Part shown: in pieces, positions 1-5,189 of the stretch
How the letters are laid out: each line of letters starts with the position of its first letter
How positions within the stretch are numbered: position 1 is the first letter of the stretch
Assembly: GCA_003445095.1 (NCBI GenBank)
Contig: DLVS01000300.1
Coordinates: forward strand, 1-7,556
DNA length: 7,556 nt
Direction of reading: 5' to 3'
Source: Verrucomicrobiales bacterium
GTDB lineage: Bacteria > Verrucomicrobiota > Verrucomicrobiia > Limisphaerales > UBA9464
Translations under genes and position numbers: made by a program
The notes under the pieces: generated by a model
Database searches by the model: none
What the model was told of the DNA's origin: nothing
The model's input: the letters and a program-made list of their open reading frames with translations, nothing else

Positions 1-405
1 GACAAGGAAGTGATCGACATCGATGGCGACGGCTCATTCTTGATGAACATCCAAGAATTGGCCACGGCCCACGTGGAGAAGATCGCTGCCAAAGCGATGA
101 TCTTGAATAACCAGCACCTCGGTATGGTGGTGCAATGGGAAGACAATTTCTTCGCGGGAAATCGCGGGCACACCTACTTGGGCAACCCTGAAAATCGATC
201 GGGCATTTACCCGGACTACGTGAAGGTCTGCACCAGCTTTGGTGTTCCCTGTGAACGGGTCGTGTACCGCAAAGATTTACGGGCCGCCCTGGAGCGCATG
301 TTGGCGTCGCCGACCGCCTATGTCCTCGATATCATCACTCCGTACACCGAACACGTGTTGCCGTTCATTCCGGCCGGCCGCACCGTGGCGGATATGAAGT
401 GGTAG
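1..405 (+). CDS. ilvB: Acetolactate synthase catalytic (large) subunit, 3' end only
   Basis: These are the last 134 codons of a thiamine-diphosphate (ThDP) enzyme, and the reading frame is open from base 1. Acetolactate synthase condenses two pyruvates, or pyruvate and 2-oxobutyrate, in the first common step of branched-chain amino acid synthesis in the cytoplasm. The ThDP/Mg-binding motif runs from GDGSF (residues 9-13 of the visible part) to the NN pair at 36-37. It is followed by LGMVVQW, whose Trp (46) matches the herbicide-site Trp of this family. The end, with TPYTEHVLPFIPAG, is the normal C-terminus of the long bacterial/plant type, so the 3' end is intact. The FAD and N-terminal ThDP domains lie upstream of the window. 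No regulatory-subunit gene (ilvN) follows; the next 415 bp are non-coding. Assignment to acetolactate synthase rather than glyoxylate carboligase or another ThDP enzyme rests on the QW motif and the C-terminus. Confidence 0.95.
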   Translation, partial: DKEVIDIDGDGSFLMNIQELATAHVEKIAAKAMILNNQHLGMVVQWEDNFFAGNRGHTYLGNPENRSGIYPDYVKVCTSFGVPCERVVYRKDLRAALERMLASPTAYVLDIITPYTEHVLPFIPAGRTVADMKW

Positions 406-479
406 ATCGCGGACGGGAGGACGCGCTGACTCAGGTTGGCGCGTGGACTCCGGTGCGGTTTGGAGTGTTTGGCCGGTGG
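405..479 (+). repeat. Mosaic intergenic repeat, copy 1
   Basis: It starts on the final base of the ilvB stop codon. Its first 29 bases (405-433) match 525-553 at 25 of 29 positions. It also shares the later blocks tttggagtg (460-468) and ttggccggtgg (469-479) with copy 2, but the DNA between the blocks differs. The shared ends with an unlike middle suggest one repeat family whose members have diverged or exchanged internal segments. Function is unknown. Confidence 0.7.
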
Positions 480-524
480 GGAAGGGAGACTGCGCCTCGT
501 TCCCTTGGAGGCTACGATTGGGTT

Positions 525-603
525 GATCGCGGACGGACGAACGCGCGGACTCATTTTGGAGTGCGGCAGCGGCGCGAAGCAGAGCTGCCGCTTTGGCCGG
601 TGG
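525..603 (+). repeat. Mosaic intergenic repeat, copy 2, with hairpin
   Basis: Its first 29 bases (525-553) match copy 1 at 25 of 29 positions. It contains an internal duplication of cgcggac (528-534 and 544-550). It then has tttggagtg and a hairpin (563-591), and closes with ttggccggtgg (593-603) as copy 1 does. The layout resembles REP-type or other dispersed intergenic elements common in large Verrucomicrobiota genomes, by memory only. No transposase or terminal inverted repeat is seen. Confidence 0.7.
563..591. other. 8-bp perfect hairpin inside repeat copy 2
   Basis: gcggcagc (563-570) pairs exactly with gctgccgc (584-591) around a 13-base loop. The stem is GC-rich. No T-run follows on either strand, so it is not a good intrinsic terminator for ilvB, whose stop codon is about 160 bp upstream. 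It is better viewed as the structured core of a REP-like repeat. Confidence 0.5.
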
Positions 604-820
604 CCGGCTGGTCGGCGGCAGAGCTAGCTGGGCCACAGTCTAGCACCGGCGCCTCGGTCCAAAGTGATGGCTTCGCTGCGCTCCCGCCTTTACATGGCTT
701 CATCGTGGCAAGCCGCGACCCCGCCCCACAGGGAGTGGACCCCTGTTACCGCGGGCGAGCAGGCGCCGGACTTCCCAACTTCCTTGCCAGTCTGGTGCCA
801 CCTGCCACGCTGGGCCAGTC

Positions 821-1183
821 ATGACAGCAACCACCGAGAAACCAAAAATCATTGCCTGGCTCAAACCGTCCTGCGGCTGGAGTCAGGGCGTCCGCGCCGT
901 CTTCCGAAAATACGAACTTCCCTACGAAGATCGCGACATCATCAATAATCCCGATAACTACCAGGAGATGGTCGAGAAGACGGGACAGATGAAGCAGCCG
1001 TCGGTCGAGATCAACGGCAAGATTCTAGCCGACGTGAGCGGTGAAGAAATTGAAGCCTGGATGCTACAAAACGGTGTAGTCCAGTCGAATGAACGCGGCT
1101 ACGAAGCCCCGATTGATCAACCGTGCGCGAACGAAATGCCCGCGGCGGCCGCTGCGCCATCAAACATCGGCTTTCGGCGCTGA
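821..1183 (+). CDS. Glutaredoxin-family protein, monothiol CGWS active site
   Basis: This 120-residue cytoplasmic thioredoxin-fold protein should take part in glutathione- or thiol-linked redox exchange, or in Fe-S handling. After the first strand (KIIAWLKPSC) comes the active site C18-G-W-S21, with one active-site cysteine as in monothiol glutaredoxins, although Trp replaces the usual Phe of CGFS. The cis-proline is in MKQPSVEI (P60), and the glutathione-binding DVSGEE turn is at 71-76. Helices before and after these motifs fit a whole glutaredoxin domain ending near residue 88. An extra tail of about 32 residues follows, with a second cysteine (C102) that might act as a resolving thiol. The ATG at 821 gives the standard N-terminus; no Shine-Dalgarno sequence precedes it. 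The stop is 1 bp before the next start. CGWS makes the exact subfamily (CGFS Fe-S carrier versus redox reductase) uncertain. Confidence 0.88.
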   Translation: MTATTEKPKIIAWLKPSCGWSQGVRAVFRKYELPYEDRDIINNPDNYQEMVEKTGQMKQPSVEINGKILADVSGEEIEAWMLQNGVVQSNERGYEAPIDQPCANEMPAAAAAPSNIGFRR

Positions 1184-1184
1184 C

Positions 1185-1739
1185 ATGTCCGACGCTTCCC
1201 GCAAGCCCGGCCTCGCGCCGGGCTTTTCTATTCGTCCCGCGGTGGCTGGTGATGTGCCGGTCATCTTTCGGTTCATTCAAGCGCTGGCCGAGTACGAACG
1301 CCTCGCCCATGAGGTGACCGCCACCGAAGCGACGCTGCAGGCGACCTTATTCGGAGCTCAGCCATCTGCCGAAGTGCTCTTGGCGGAATTTGACGGGGCG
1401 CCCGTGGGATTCGCGCTGTTCTTCAGCAACTACTCGACGTTCCTCGCCAAGCCTGGTCTGTACTTGGAGGACCTGTTTGTGCTCCCTGAATTCCGCGGTC
1501 GCGGTTTCGGCAAGGCGCTCTTAGTGGCCGGGGCTCGCCTGGCGGCGGAACGGGGATGTGGCCGTTACGAATGGGCCGTCCTCGATTGGAACACCCCCAG
1601 CATTCAATTCTACGAGAGTCTCGGTGCTCGCCCCATGAGTGACTGGACGATTATGCGGGTCAGCGGGGACTCTCTGGAAAAACTCGCGAGCGAACGCGTG
1701 CGCGCAGACCTGACCGATTCGCGGGCGATTGGAGCCTGA
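1185..1739 (+). CDS. GNAT-family N-acetyltransferase, spermidine/spermine acetyltransferase (SSAT)-like
   Basis: This 184-residue enzyme should transfer acetyl from acetyl-CoA to an amine. The GNAT fold begins at FSIRPA (14-19), continues with the helix FIQALAEYE and the strand LYLEDLFVL (92-100), and has the acetyl-CoA pyrophosphate loop RGRGFGK at 104-110. WAVLDWN (130-136) and IQFYESLGA (140-148) follow, with Tyr143 in the place of the general-acid Tyr of SSAT. The LAEYE, LYLED and FY motifs match the diamine/polyamine SSAT branch, so a polyamine or lysine-analogue substrate is likely but unproven. I chose the ATG at 1185, 1 bp after the glutaredoxin stop. The open frame extends upstream, but only by running in another frame through the glutaredoxin gene, and a later GTG start would remove the first strand. 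A terminator-like hairpin covers codons 7-14. The stop codon overlaps the next gene by 1 bp. Confidence 0.88.
   Translation: MSDASRKPGLAPGFSIRPAVAGDVPVIFRFIQALAEYERLAHEVTATEATLQATLFGAQPSAEVLLAEFDGAPVGFALFFSNYSTFLAKPGLYLEDLFVLPEFRGRGFGKALLVAGARLAAERGCGRYEWAVLDWNTPSIQFYESLGARPMSDWTIMRVSGDSLEKLASERVRADLTDSRAIGA
1203..1229 (+). terminator. Intrinsic-terminator-like hairpin within the 5' end of the acetyltransferase gene
   Basis: aagcccggc (1203-1211) pairs perfectly with gccgggctt (1217-1225) around the 5-base loop ctcgc. tttt at 1224-1227 starts a short T-rich run (tttt c t a tt). The 9-bp stem with a GC core and trailing Ts is the standard form of a Rho-independent terminator. It sits 20 bp after the glutaredoxin stop, where a terminator for that gene would be expected, yet it encodes residues 7-14 of the downstream protein. 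Its activity in the cell is not known. Confidence 0.6.
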
Positions 1740-2350
1740 TGACTGCGGAAGCGTACCAGCACCTGGCTCGAGTCGATCCGGTCATGCGCCGATTGATCCG
1801 TCAGGCGCCACCCTGCGAAATTCGGCGCCGTCAGCGATCCGCCTACGAAGCTCTGATCCGCGCGGTGGCTCATCAGCAACTCAACGGCAAGGCTGCCGAC
1901 ACCATCACGCGTCGTTTCTTGAAACTTTTTCCGAAGACGCGATTCCCCACTCCGCAACAGATCGCGAGCGTGGGGGACGACGCGATCCGGGGTGCGGGGT
2001 TTTCTCGGGCCAAAGTGGCGGCGATCCGAGACATCGCCGCCAAGGCTCACGCGGGGGTCGTGCCGCATCAGCGCGACTTGGTGAAACTTTCGGATGACGA
2101 AATCGTCGCCCGTTTAACCGAGTGTCGCGGCGTGGGCCGGTGGACGGTGGAGATGTTTCTGATGTTTACGTTGGCGCGGCCCGACGTCTTGCCCGGCGAC
2201 GACTTTGGAATTCGCAATGGATTCCGACTGGCTTATGGCCGGAAAGAAATGCCAAAGCCGAAGGAGCTCTTGGAGTTTGGCGAACGTTGGCGACCCTTTC
2301 GAACCACGGCGAGTTGGTACTTGTGGCGCGCGGTGGAGCTGGCGGATTGA
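1739..2350 (+). CDS. DNA-3-methyladenine glycosylase II-type (AlkA-like, HhH-GPD) DNA glycosylase
   Basis: This 203-residue base-excision repair enzyme should remove alkylated bases such as 3-methyladenine, leaving an abasic site. AHQQLNGKAADTI (44-56) is the typical early helix of the family. LTECRGVGRWTVEMFLMF (126-143) is the helix-hairpin-helix that grips the DNA backbone, with GVGRWT at 131-136. The acidic pair in LPGDDFGIRNG (D154, D155) contains the catalytic Asp. RWRPFRTTASWYLWR near the C-terminus matches the AlkA end. There are no cysteines for the Fe-S cluster of the EndoIII/MutY branch, and the protein lacks the N-terminal beta domain of E. coli AlkA, resembling the shorter Mag1-type enzymes. 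The ATG overlaps the previous TGA (TGATG). A GGAG at 1731-1734 is the only Shine-Dalgarno-like site seen in this block, and its 4-base spacing is short. Co-expression with the acetyltransferase is likely. Confidence 0.9.
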   Translation: MTAEAYQHLARVDPVMRRLIRQAPPCEIRRRQRSAYEALIRAVAHQQLNGKAADTITRRFLKLFPKTRFPTPQQIASVGDDAIRGAGFSRAKVAAIRDIAAKAHAGVVPHQRDLVKLSDDEIVARLTECRGVGRWTVEMFLMFTLARPDVLPGDDFGIRNGFRLAYGRKEMPKPKELLEFGERWRPFRTTASWYLWRAVELAD

Positions 2351-2366
2351 GACGATGCGCTGACTC
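2351..2366 (+). repeat. Possible degenerate fragment of the post-stop repeat
   Basis: The 16 bases directly after the glycosylase stop codon (gacgatgcgctgactc) resemble the end of the 29-bp block that opens the two repeats after ilvB, with one indel and one or two substitutions. The position, abutting a stop codon, is like that of copy 1. The match is short and may be chance. Confidence 0.25.
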
Positions 2367-2414
2367 GTAGCCGCGGCTTGCGTCACTGCCACTTCTGCCC
2401 ACCATCCCGCGCCA

Positions 2415-2834
2415 TTGAAGCTCTCGGTAAAAAGCGATTACGCCACGCGCGCGATATTGTCGTTGGCCAGGCGCCATGGAAACCGGGAGGTATGTCGCGT
2501 CGAGGAGATCGCGCGTGAAAATGGCGTCCCGCCGAACTACTTGGTGCAGATCCTAATCGAATTGAAGTCGGCGGACATTGTCCGGAGCGTCCGAGGAAAG
2601 GCCGGCGGGTACCAACTCGCGCGGTCACCCGCGGAAATCACCTTCGGCGATGTGCTGCGTTGTGTTCACGGCGCGTTGTTCGATTCACCGGCTCTCATCG
2701 ACGACGCCTGTCCGGTCCAACTCCGCGAGTGTTGGAAGCGCCTTCGCTGCGCCGTTGAAAGTGAAGCATCAGACATCAATTTTCAGCAGCTCGTCGAGGC
2801 TGGCGCTGATCCGGCCCGAATGTTTTATATCTAA
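2415..2834 (+). CDS. Rrf2-family transcriptional regulator, probable Fe-S or redox sensor
   Basis: This 139-residue winged-helix repressor belongs to the family of IscR, NsrR and CymR. MKLSVKSDYATRAILSLA (1-18) is the usual Rrf2 N-terminus. VEEIARENGVPPNYLVQIL (29-47) contains the recognition helix, and VRGKAGGYQLARSPAEITFGDV (59-80) the wing and the start of the dimer helix. Cysteines C99, C106 and C112 (C-X6-C-X5-C) lie where IscR and NsrR bind a [2Fe-2S] or [4Fe-4S] cluster, with spacing one residue longer in the first gap, so cluster binding is plausible but not certain. C27 and C83 are extra. The start is the TTG at 2415, chosen because it gives the conserved N-terminus; no ATG or Shine-Dalgarno site is nearby. 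It lies 64 bp after the glycosylase gene on the same strand. Target genes are unknown. No operator palindrome was seen. Confidence 0.9.
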   Translation: MKLSVKSDYATRAILSLARRHGNREVCRVEEIARENGVPPNYLVQILIELKSADIVRSVRGKAGGYQLARSPAEITFGDVLRCVHGALFDSPALIDDACPVQLRECWKRLRCAVESEASDINFQQLVEAGADPARMFYI

Positions 2835-3018
2835 CCGAAAACGGAGATTGAGTACCCGGCCCCGAACGCGCTCGAATGAGAGCCCTCAGGGATCCCCCCC
2901 CTCGGCTGTGTACACGCGACCGTTAGCGCCGCCGAACTGCTCCCGGTGCCAGACCAAGCACGGCGAAAACGATTCCGTCGTTTGAAGTTTGCCAGTGAGA
3001 CCAGAGTTCCAGCTCGAA
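2835..3018. other. Convergent intergenic region (184 bp)
   Basis: The + strand block and the - strand block end facing each other here, so terminators for both would be expected. The only candidates are weak: aaacga (2967-2972) pairing with tcgttt (2978-2983) round a 5-base loop, and the 8-bp palindrome gtgtacac at 2908-2915. Neither is strong. A run of Cs occurs at 2893-2900. No gene is supported. Confidence 0.5.
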
Positions 3019-3834
3019 TCACTTCGGCTGCCAGAACTCGGGGTCCTTCGCCCGCGTCTCCTTAGGGACGTAGCTTTGAACAGGATCTAACCGGAAGCGT
3101 TGGGTCTCTTCGCTTGTCACCGCGTCTCCCCACTTCTTGAAGATTGCCTGCTCATCGGGGGTGGCGCCCTTGAAAGTAGCCAGATCGTCCGCCATCGACT
3201 TATCGAAGGCGGCAAAATCTTCGACCGTGGAGATGACCAAGAAGGCCGGGCCAGGCATCCCGGCGCTGATCTGATAGGTGCGATAGCTCGAGTCGGGGGC
3301 GGCCCGTTTCCGGGCGGCCCCGTATGCCTTCGCGATTTCTTCGAACACCAGGTCTTGACCGGGACGCACTCGATAAATGCCAATTTCAAAGAATCGAACC
3401 TTCGACATGTCGGGAAAGGTGCCTAGACTCAATTCGGGCCGGGCGACGGCATTGACCGTCGTCACACGGCTGACGTATTCGGCGTCAGCCAGCGCCAGGC
3501 GAGCAAGTTCAGCAGACAGCACTGGGTCTTTGTCTTCTCGTTTCATCGATTCAGCCACTTGGGTGTACGACTCGGCCGGAACCACGTACCAGACTTCTGA
3601 CGGTCCTGTCATGGAAACGAGCGCCAAGTAGTAGTCGGGTGATTTCGCTTTTTCGTAAGCGGCGGGCCAGCCGGCCTCGTGTTTGGAGTGTTCCGCGGCC
3701 CGGCCGACCTTCACTTCTTCGCGGATAATGGTGAGCAGCTTCGGCTGAGTTTTGGGGAGGTCCTGCGAAAGAGCCGAGGCGAGGTTGCTCAAAGTAACGA
3801 GCAAGAGGAGGCAAACGAGATGGATTCGATTCAT
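3019..3834 (-). CDS. Secreted protein of unknown function with two NIPSNAP/ABM-like halves
   Basis: The 271-residue product is not a recognised enzyme. The ATG at 3834 gives a clear signal peptide: NR at 2-3, a hydrophobic core about 6-16 and a likely cleavage near ALS-QD (21-25). The open frame extends further upstream but without signal-like sequence. The mature part appears to have two similar alpha/beta halves. Half one starts with KLLTIIREEVKVGRAAEHSKHE (32-53) and runs to about 130. Half two starts with VRFFEIGIYRVRPGQDLVFEEI (146-167) and runs to about 258. The strand / 'V(K/R)(V/P)G' turn / helix pattern is what NIPSNAP and antibiotic-biosynthesis-monooxygenase (dimeric alpha-beta barrel) domains look like, and similar secreted proteins occur in Acidobacteria and Verrucomicrobiota, by memory. 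No metal or lipid anchor motif is seen. It may be transcribed with the sugar-binding protein 191 bp upstream, or from its own promoter. Confidence 0.8.
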   Translation of the reverse strand: MNRIHLVCLLLLVTLSNLASALSQDLPKTQPKLLTIIREEVKVGRAAEHSKHEAGWPAAYEKAKSPDYYLALVSMTGPSEVWYVVPAESYTQVAESMKREDKDPVLSAELARLALADAEYVSRVTTVNAVARPELSLGTFPDMSKVRFFEIGIYRVRPGQDLVFEEIAKAYGAARKRAAPDSSYRTYQISAGMPGPAFLVISTVEDFAAFDKSMADDLATFKGATPDEQAIFKKWGDAVTSEETQRFRLDPVQSYVPKETRAKDPEFWQPK

Positions 3835-3984
3835 GATGGTTGGGGTGACTGTTGGGAATGTTGTTTGAGAGCGCCAAGCACCAGGTGTGATCCAGTTGAT
3901 AAGCCGATCTCTGCAGGTTGAAAGGGAATTCTGGCCGGTCGTTTCCCCAAATCGACCGTATCCCTCGCCGCCGTTCATTTAGAC

Positions 3985-3997
3985 AGGGCTACGATCC
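3985..3997 (+). repeat. agggctacgWtcc motif, copy A
   Basis: agggctacgatcc here matches 5057-5069 at 12 of 13 bases in the same orientation. The two copies flank the sugar-binding protein gene, just after its end and just before its start. A GGCC follows each after six to seven bases. It may be a dispersed intergenic element or chance. Confidence 0.3.
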
Positions 3998-4025
3998 CGT
4001 TTTGGCCGGAATCAGGCGGCTTAGC

Positions 4026-5006
4026 TTATTCCTTCAAATACTTCTGAATCGGTGGTGCGAGCAAAGCCGCCATCGCCGGCTCGTTCATGTTCTCCTTGGT
4101 GATCAAGGTCACACCCGTATCCACCCGCTTTTCTACAGACTTACCCTCCAAATGTTGCATCAACGTCATCACGCCGAGATAACCCATCTTCAAGGGATCC
4201 TGCACGACCAGCGCTTGCACGTCCCCCGCTTTGAGGTCCAACACCGATTGCGAGCCGGAATCGAACCCCACCAGTTTTACCTTGCCACCGGCCCGCCCCA
4301 GATCCCGCAACGCTTTGGTCATCGCGATCGTCGCTGTTTCGTTAGGACAAAATATTCCGTCCACTTCGCGGCCGAACCGATTCAACAAATTCTGCGACGT
4401 CTGATAGGCCAATTCACGCGTCGCACCGGCATGTTGATCGGAAGAGATTAATTTGATGTCGGGATACTTCTTGAGGGCGTCGAGGAAGCCTGCTTCGCGG
4501 GCCTCCGTGCTGGCACTGCCAACCTGATACCGCAACAAGATGACCTTGCCTTTGCCTCCGAGCTGTTGGGCCAGAAATGCGCCGCCCATCTGGCCTCCTT
4601 TGAAATTGTCGGTCGCGACGAAGCTAATCTGGCGGTCCGACTTGAGGTCCGAATCGATGACCACCGTCGGAACACCCGCTTGAGCCGCGCTGGCCACGGG
4701 AGCGACCAACGCCTGAGAATCGAGTGGGGCGAGCACGAGTCCACTGACCTTGCGAGCGGTGAAATTCTCGACGACTTGGATTTGTTGATCGCGGTCGTCC
4801 TCTCGGAGCGGGCCTTTCCAGAACAATTCCACGGTGACGCCTTTGGCAACGAGTTCCTCCTTGGCCTTCACCGCCCCAGCATGAATGGATTTCCAGAACT
4901 CGTGGGTCGTGCCCTTAGGGATGACGGCAATCTTATACGATTTGTCCGCGGCGAGGGCTGGAACCAAAAACAAAGCGACCACAGCCATTCCGAGCAGGGA
5001 TTTCAT
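4026..5006 (-). CDS. Periplasmic sugar-binding protein of the ribose type (ABC transporter substrate-binding protein)
   Basis: This 326-residue exported protein is of the type 1 periplasmic-binding fold. Residues 1-19 are a signal peptide (hydrophobic core, ALA cleavage before ADKSYK) with no lipobox, so it should be soluble in the periplasm. The mature part follows the RbsB layout: first strand KIAVIPKG (25-32), aromatic stacking pair F37-W38, VPTVVIDS with D118, STEARE with R170, CPNETAT with N222, VGFDSG with D249, and VVQDP with Q269. These correspond to the sugar-contacting residues of ribose-binding protein, except that the Arg after the first Asp is Ser119. A monosaccharide ligand is therefore likely but its identity is unknown. 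No permease or ATPase gene is in the window. It lies 183 bp after the maturase gene on the same strand, separated by a strong hairpin. The ATG at 5006 lacks a Shine-Dalgarno site. Confidence 0.9.
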   Translation of the reverse strand: MKSLLGMAVVALFLVPALAADKSYKIAVIPKGTTHEFWKSIHAGAVKAKEELVAKGVTVELFWKGPLREDDRDQQIQVVENFTARKVSGLVLAPLDSQALVAPVASAAQAGVPTVVIDSDLKSDRQISFVATDNFKGGQMGGAFLAQQLGGKGKVILLRYQVGSASTEAREAGFLDALKKYPDIKLISSDQHAGATRELAYQTSQNLLNRFGREVDGIFCPNETATIAMTKALRDLGRAGGKVKLVGFDSGSQSVLDLKAGDVQALVVQDPLKMGYLGVMTLMQHLEGKSVEKRVDTGVTLITKENMNEPAMAALLAPPIQKYLKE

Positions 5007-5056
5007 GGAGCGCAGCGTAGGGAAGGGGAGGTGCGGTCGGCAAGCGCCACGGTGGT

Positions 5057-5069
5057 AGGGCTACGTTCC
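5057..5069 (+). repeat. agggctacgWtcc motif, copy B
   Basis: agggctacgttcc differs from the copy at 3985-3997 by one base. It lies about 50 bp upstream of the start of the sugar-binding protein gene, within its possible promoter region. Function is unknown. Confidence 0.3.
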
Positions 5070-5135
5070 ATCCGCGGCCCCATTCAAATCCGGCCTGGTG
5101 GTAAAGATTCCCGGGCGGAACGAGGGCAGCGTTGG

Positions 5136-5180
5136 GTGCGTGGCGTCTCCCGTGATTCCTCTTGTGGAGACGCCACGCAC
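5136..5180 (-). terminator. Perfect 15-bp inverted repeat just after the maturase gene
   Basis: gtgcgtggcgtctcc (5136-5150) and ggagacgccacgcac (5166-5180) are exact complements with a 15-base loop. The structure begins 9 bp after the maturase stop codon, the normal place for a transcript end. No T-run follows on the - strand (nor on +), so it is not a classical Rho-independent terminator. It could be a 3'-end-stabilising hairpin, a partial terminator before the sugar-binding protein gene, or a REP-type element. Confidence 0.55.
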
Positions 5181-5189
5181 GCAGCGGAT

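Larger units (their letters stand above)
406..820. other. 415-bp gene-free stretch with mosaic repeats, between ilvB and the glutaredoxin gene
   Basis: No convincing gene is seen here. Open frames exist on both strands (for example 399-824 on +) but they run through repeated DNA, give Arg/Ala-rich low-complexity peptides and match no family I recognise. The first half holds two related repeat copies and a hairpin (listed separately). The second half (about 640-820) has a 9-bp inverted pair, ccggcgcct at 646-654 and its complement at 761-769, 106 bp apart and possibly chance. No clear sigma-70 promoter is visible, although the promoter for the glutaredoxin gene cluster probably lies in this stretch. 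Confidence 0.7.

Noticed and set aside
646..769. 9-bp inverted pair ccggcgcct/aggcgccgg upstream of the glutaredoxin gene
   Set aside because: The arms are 106 bp apart and built from GC-rich words common in this DNA, with no other sign of an operator or transposon end.
399..824. A 141-codon open frame (and a 63-codon one) after ilvB
   Set aside because: They are translations of the mosaic repeats, Arg/Ala/Gly-rich and without any domain or ribosome site. The repeat explains the openness.
1089..1184. Longer N-terminus for the acetyltransferase starting at 1089
   Set aside because: It would overlap the glutaredoxin gene by about 95 bp, and the added Arg-rich residues do not belong to the GNAT fold.
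2967..2983. A 6-bp hairpin (aaacga/tcgttt) as a terminator for the Rrf2 gene or its convergent neighbour
   Set aside because: The stem is short and AT-rich and lacks a proper T-run, too weak to call.
2831..3022. A 63-codon open frame on the - strand in the convergent gap
   Set aside because: No signal peptide, domain or ribosome site, and its composition is like other random frames here.
3835..3978. Longer N-terminus for the secreted two-domain protein starting at 3978
   Set aside because: The ATG at 3834 gives a standard signal peptide at the very N-terminus; the extension would bury it.
3835..4025. Possible promoter for the secreted two-domain protein (ttcaac ... tatcaa on the - strand)
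   Set aside because: Matches to the -35/-10 consensus are poor, and such matches occur by chance at this length.
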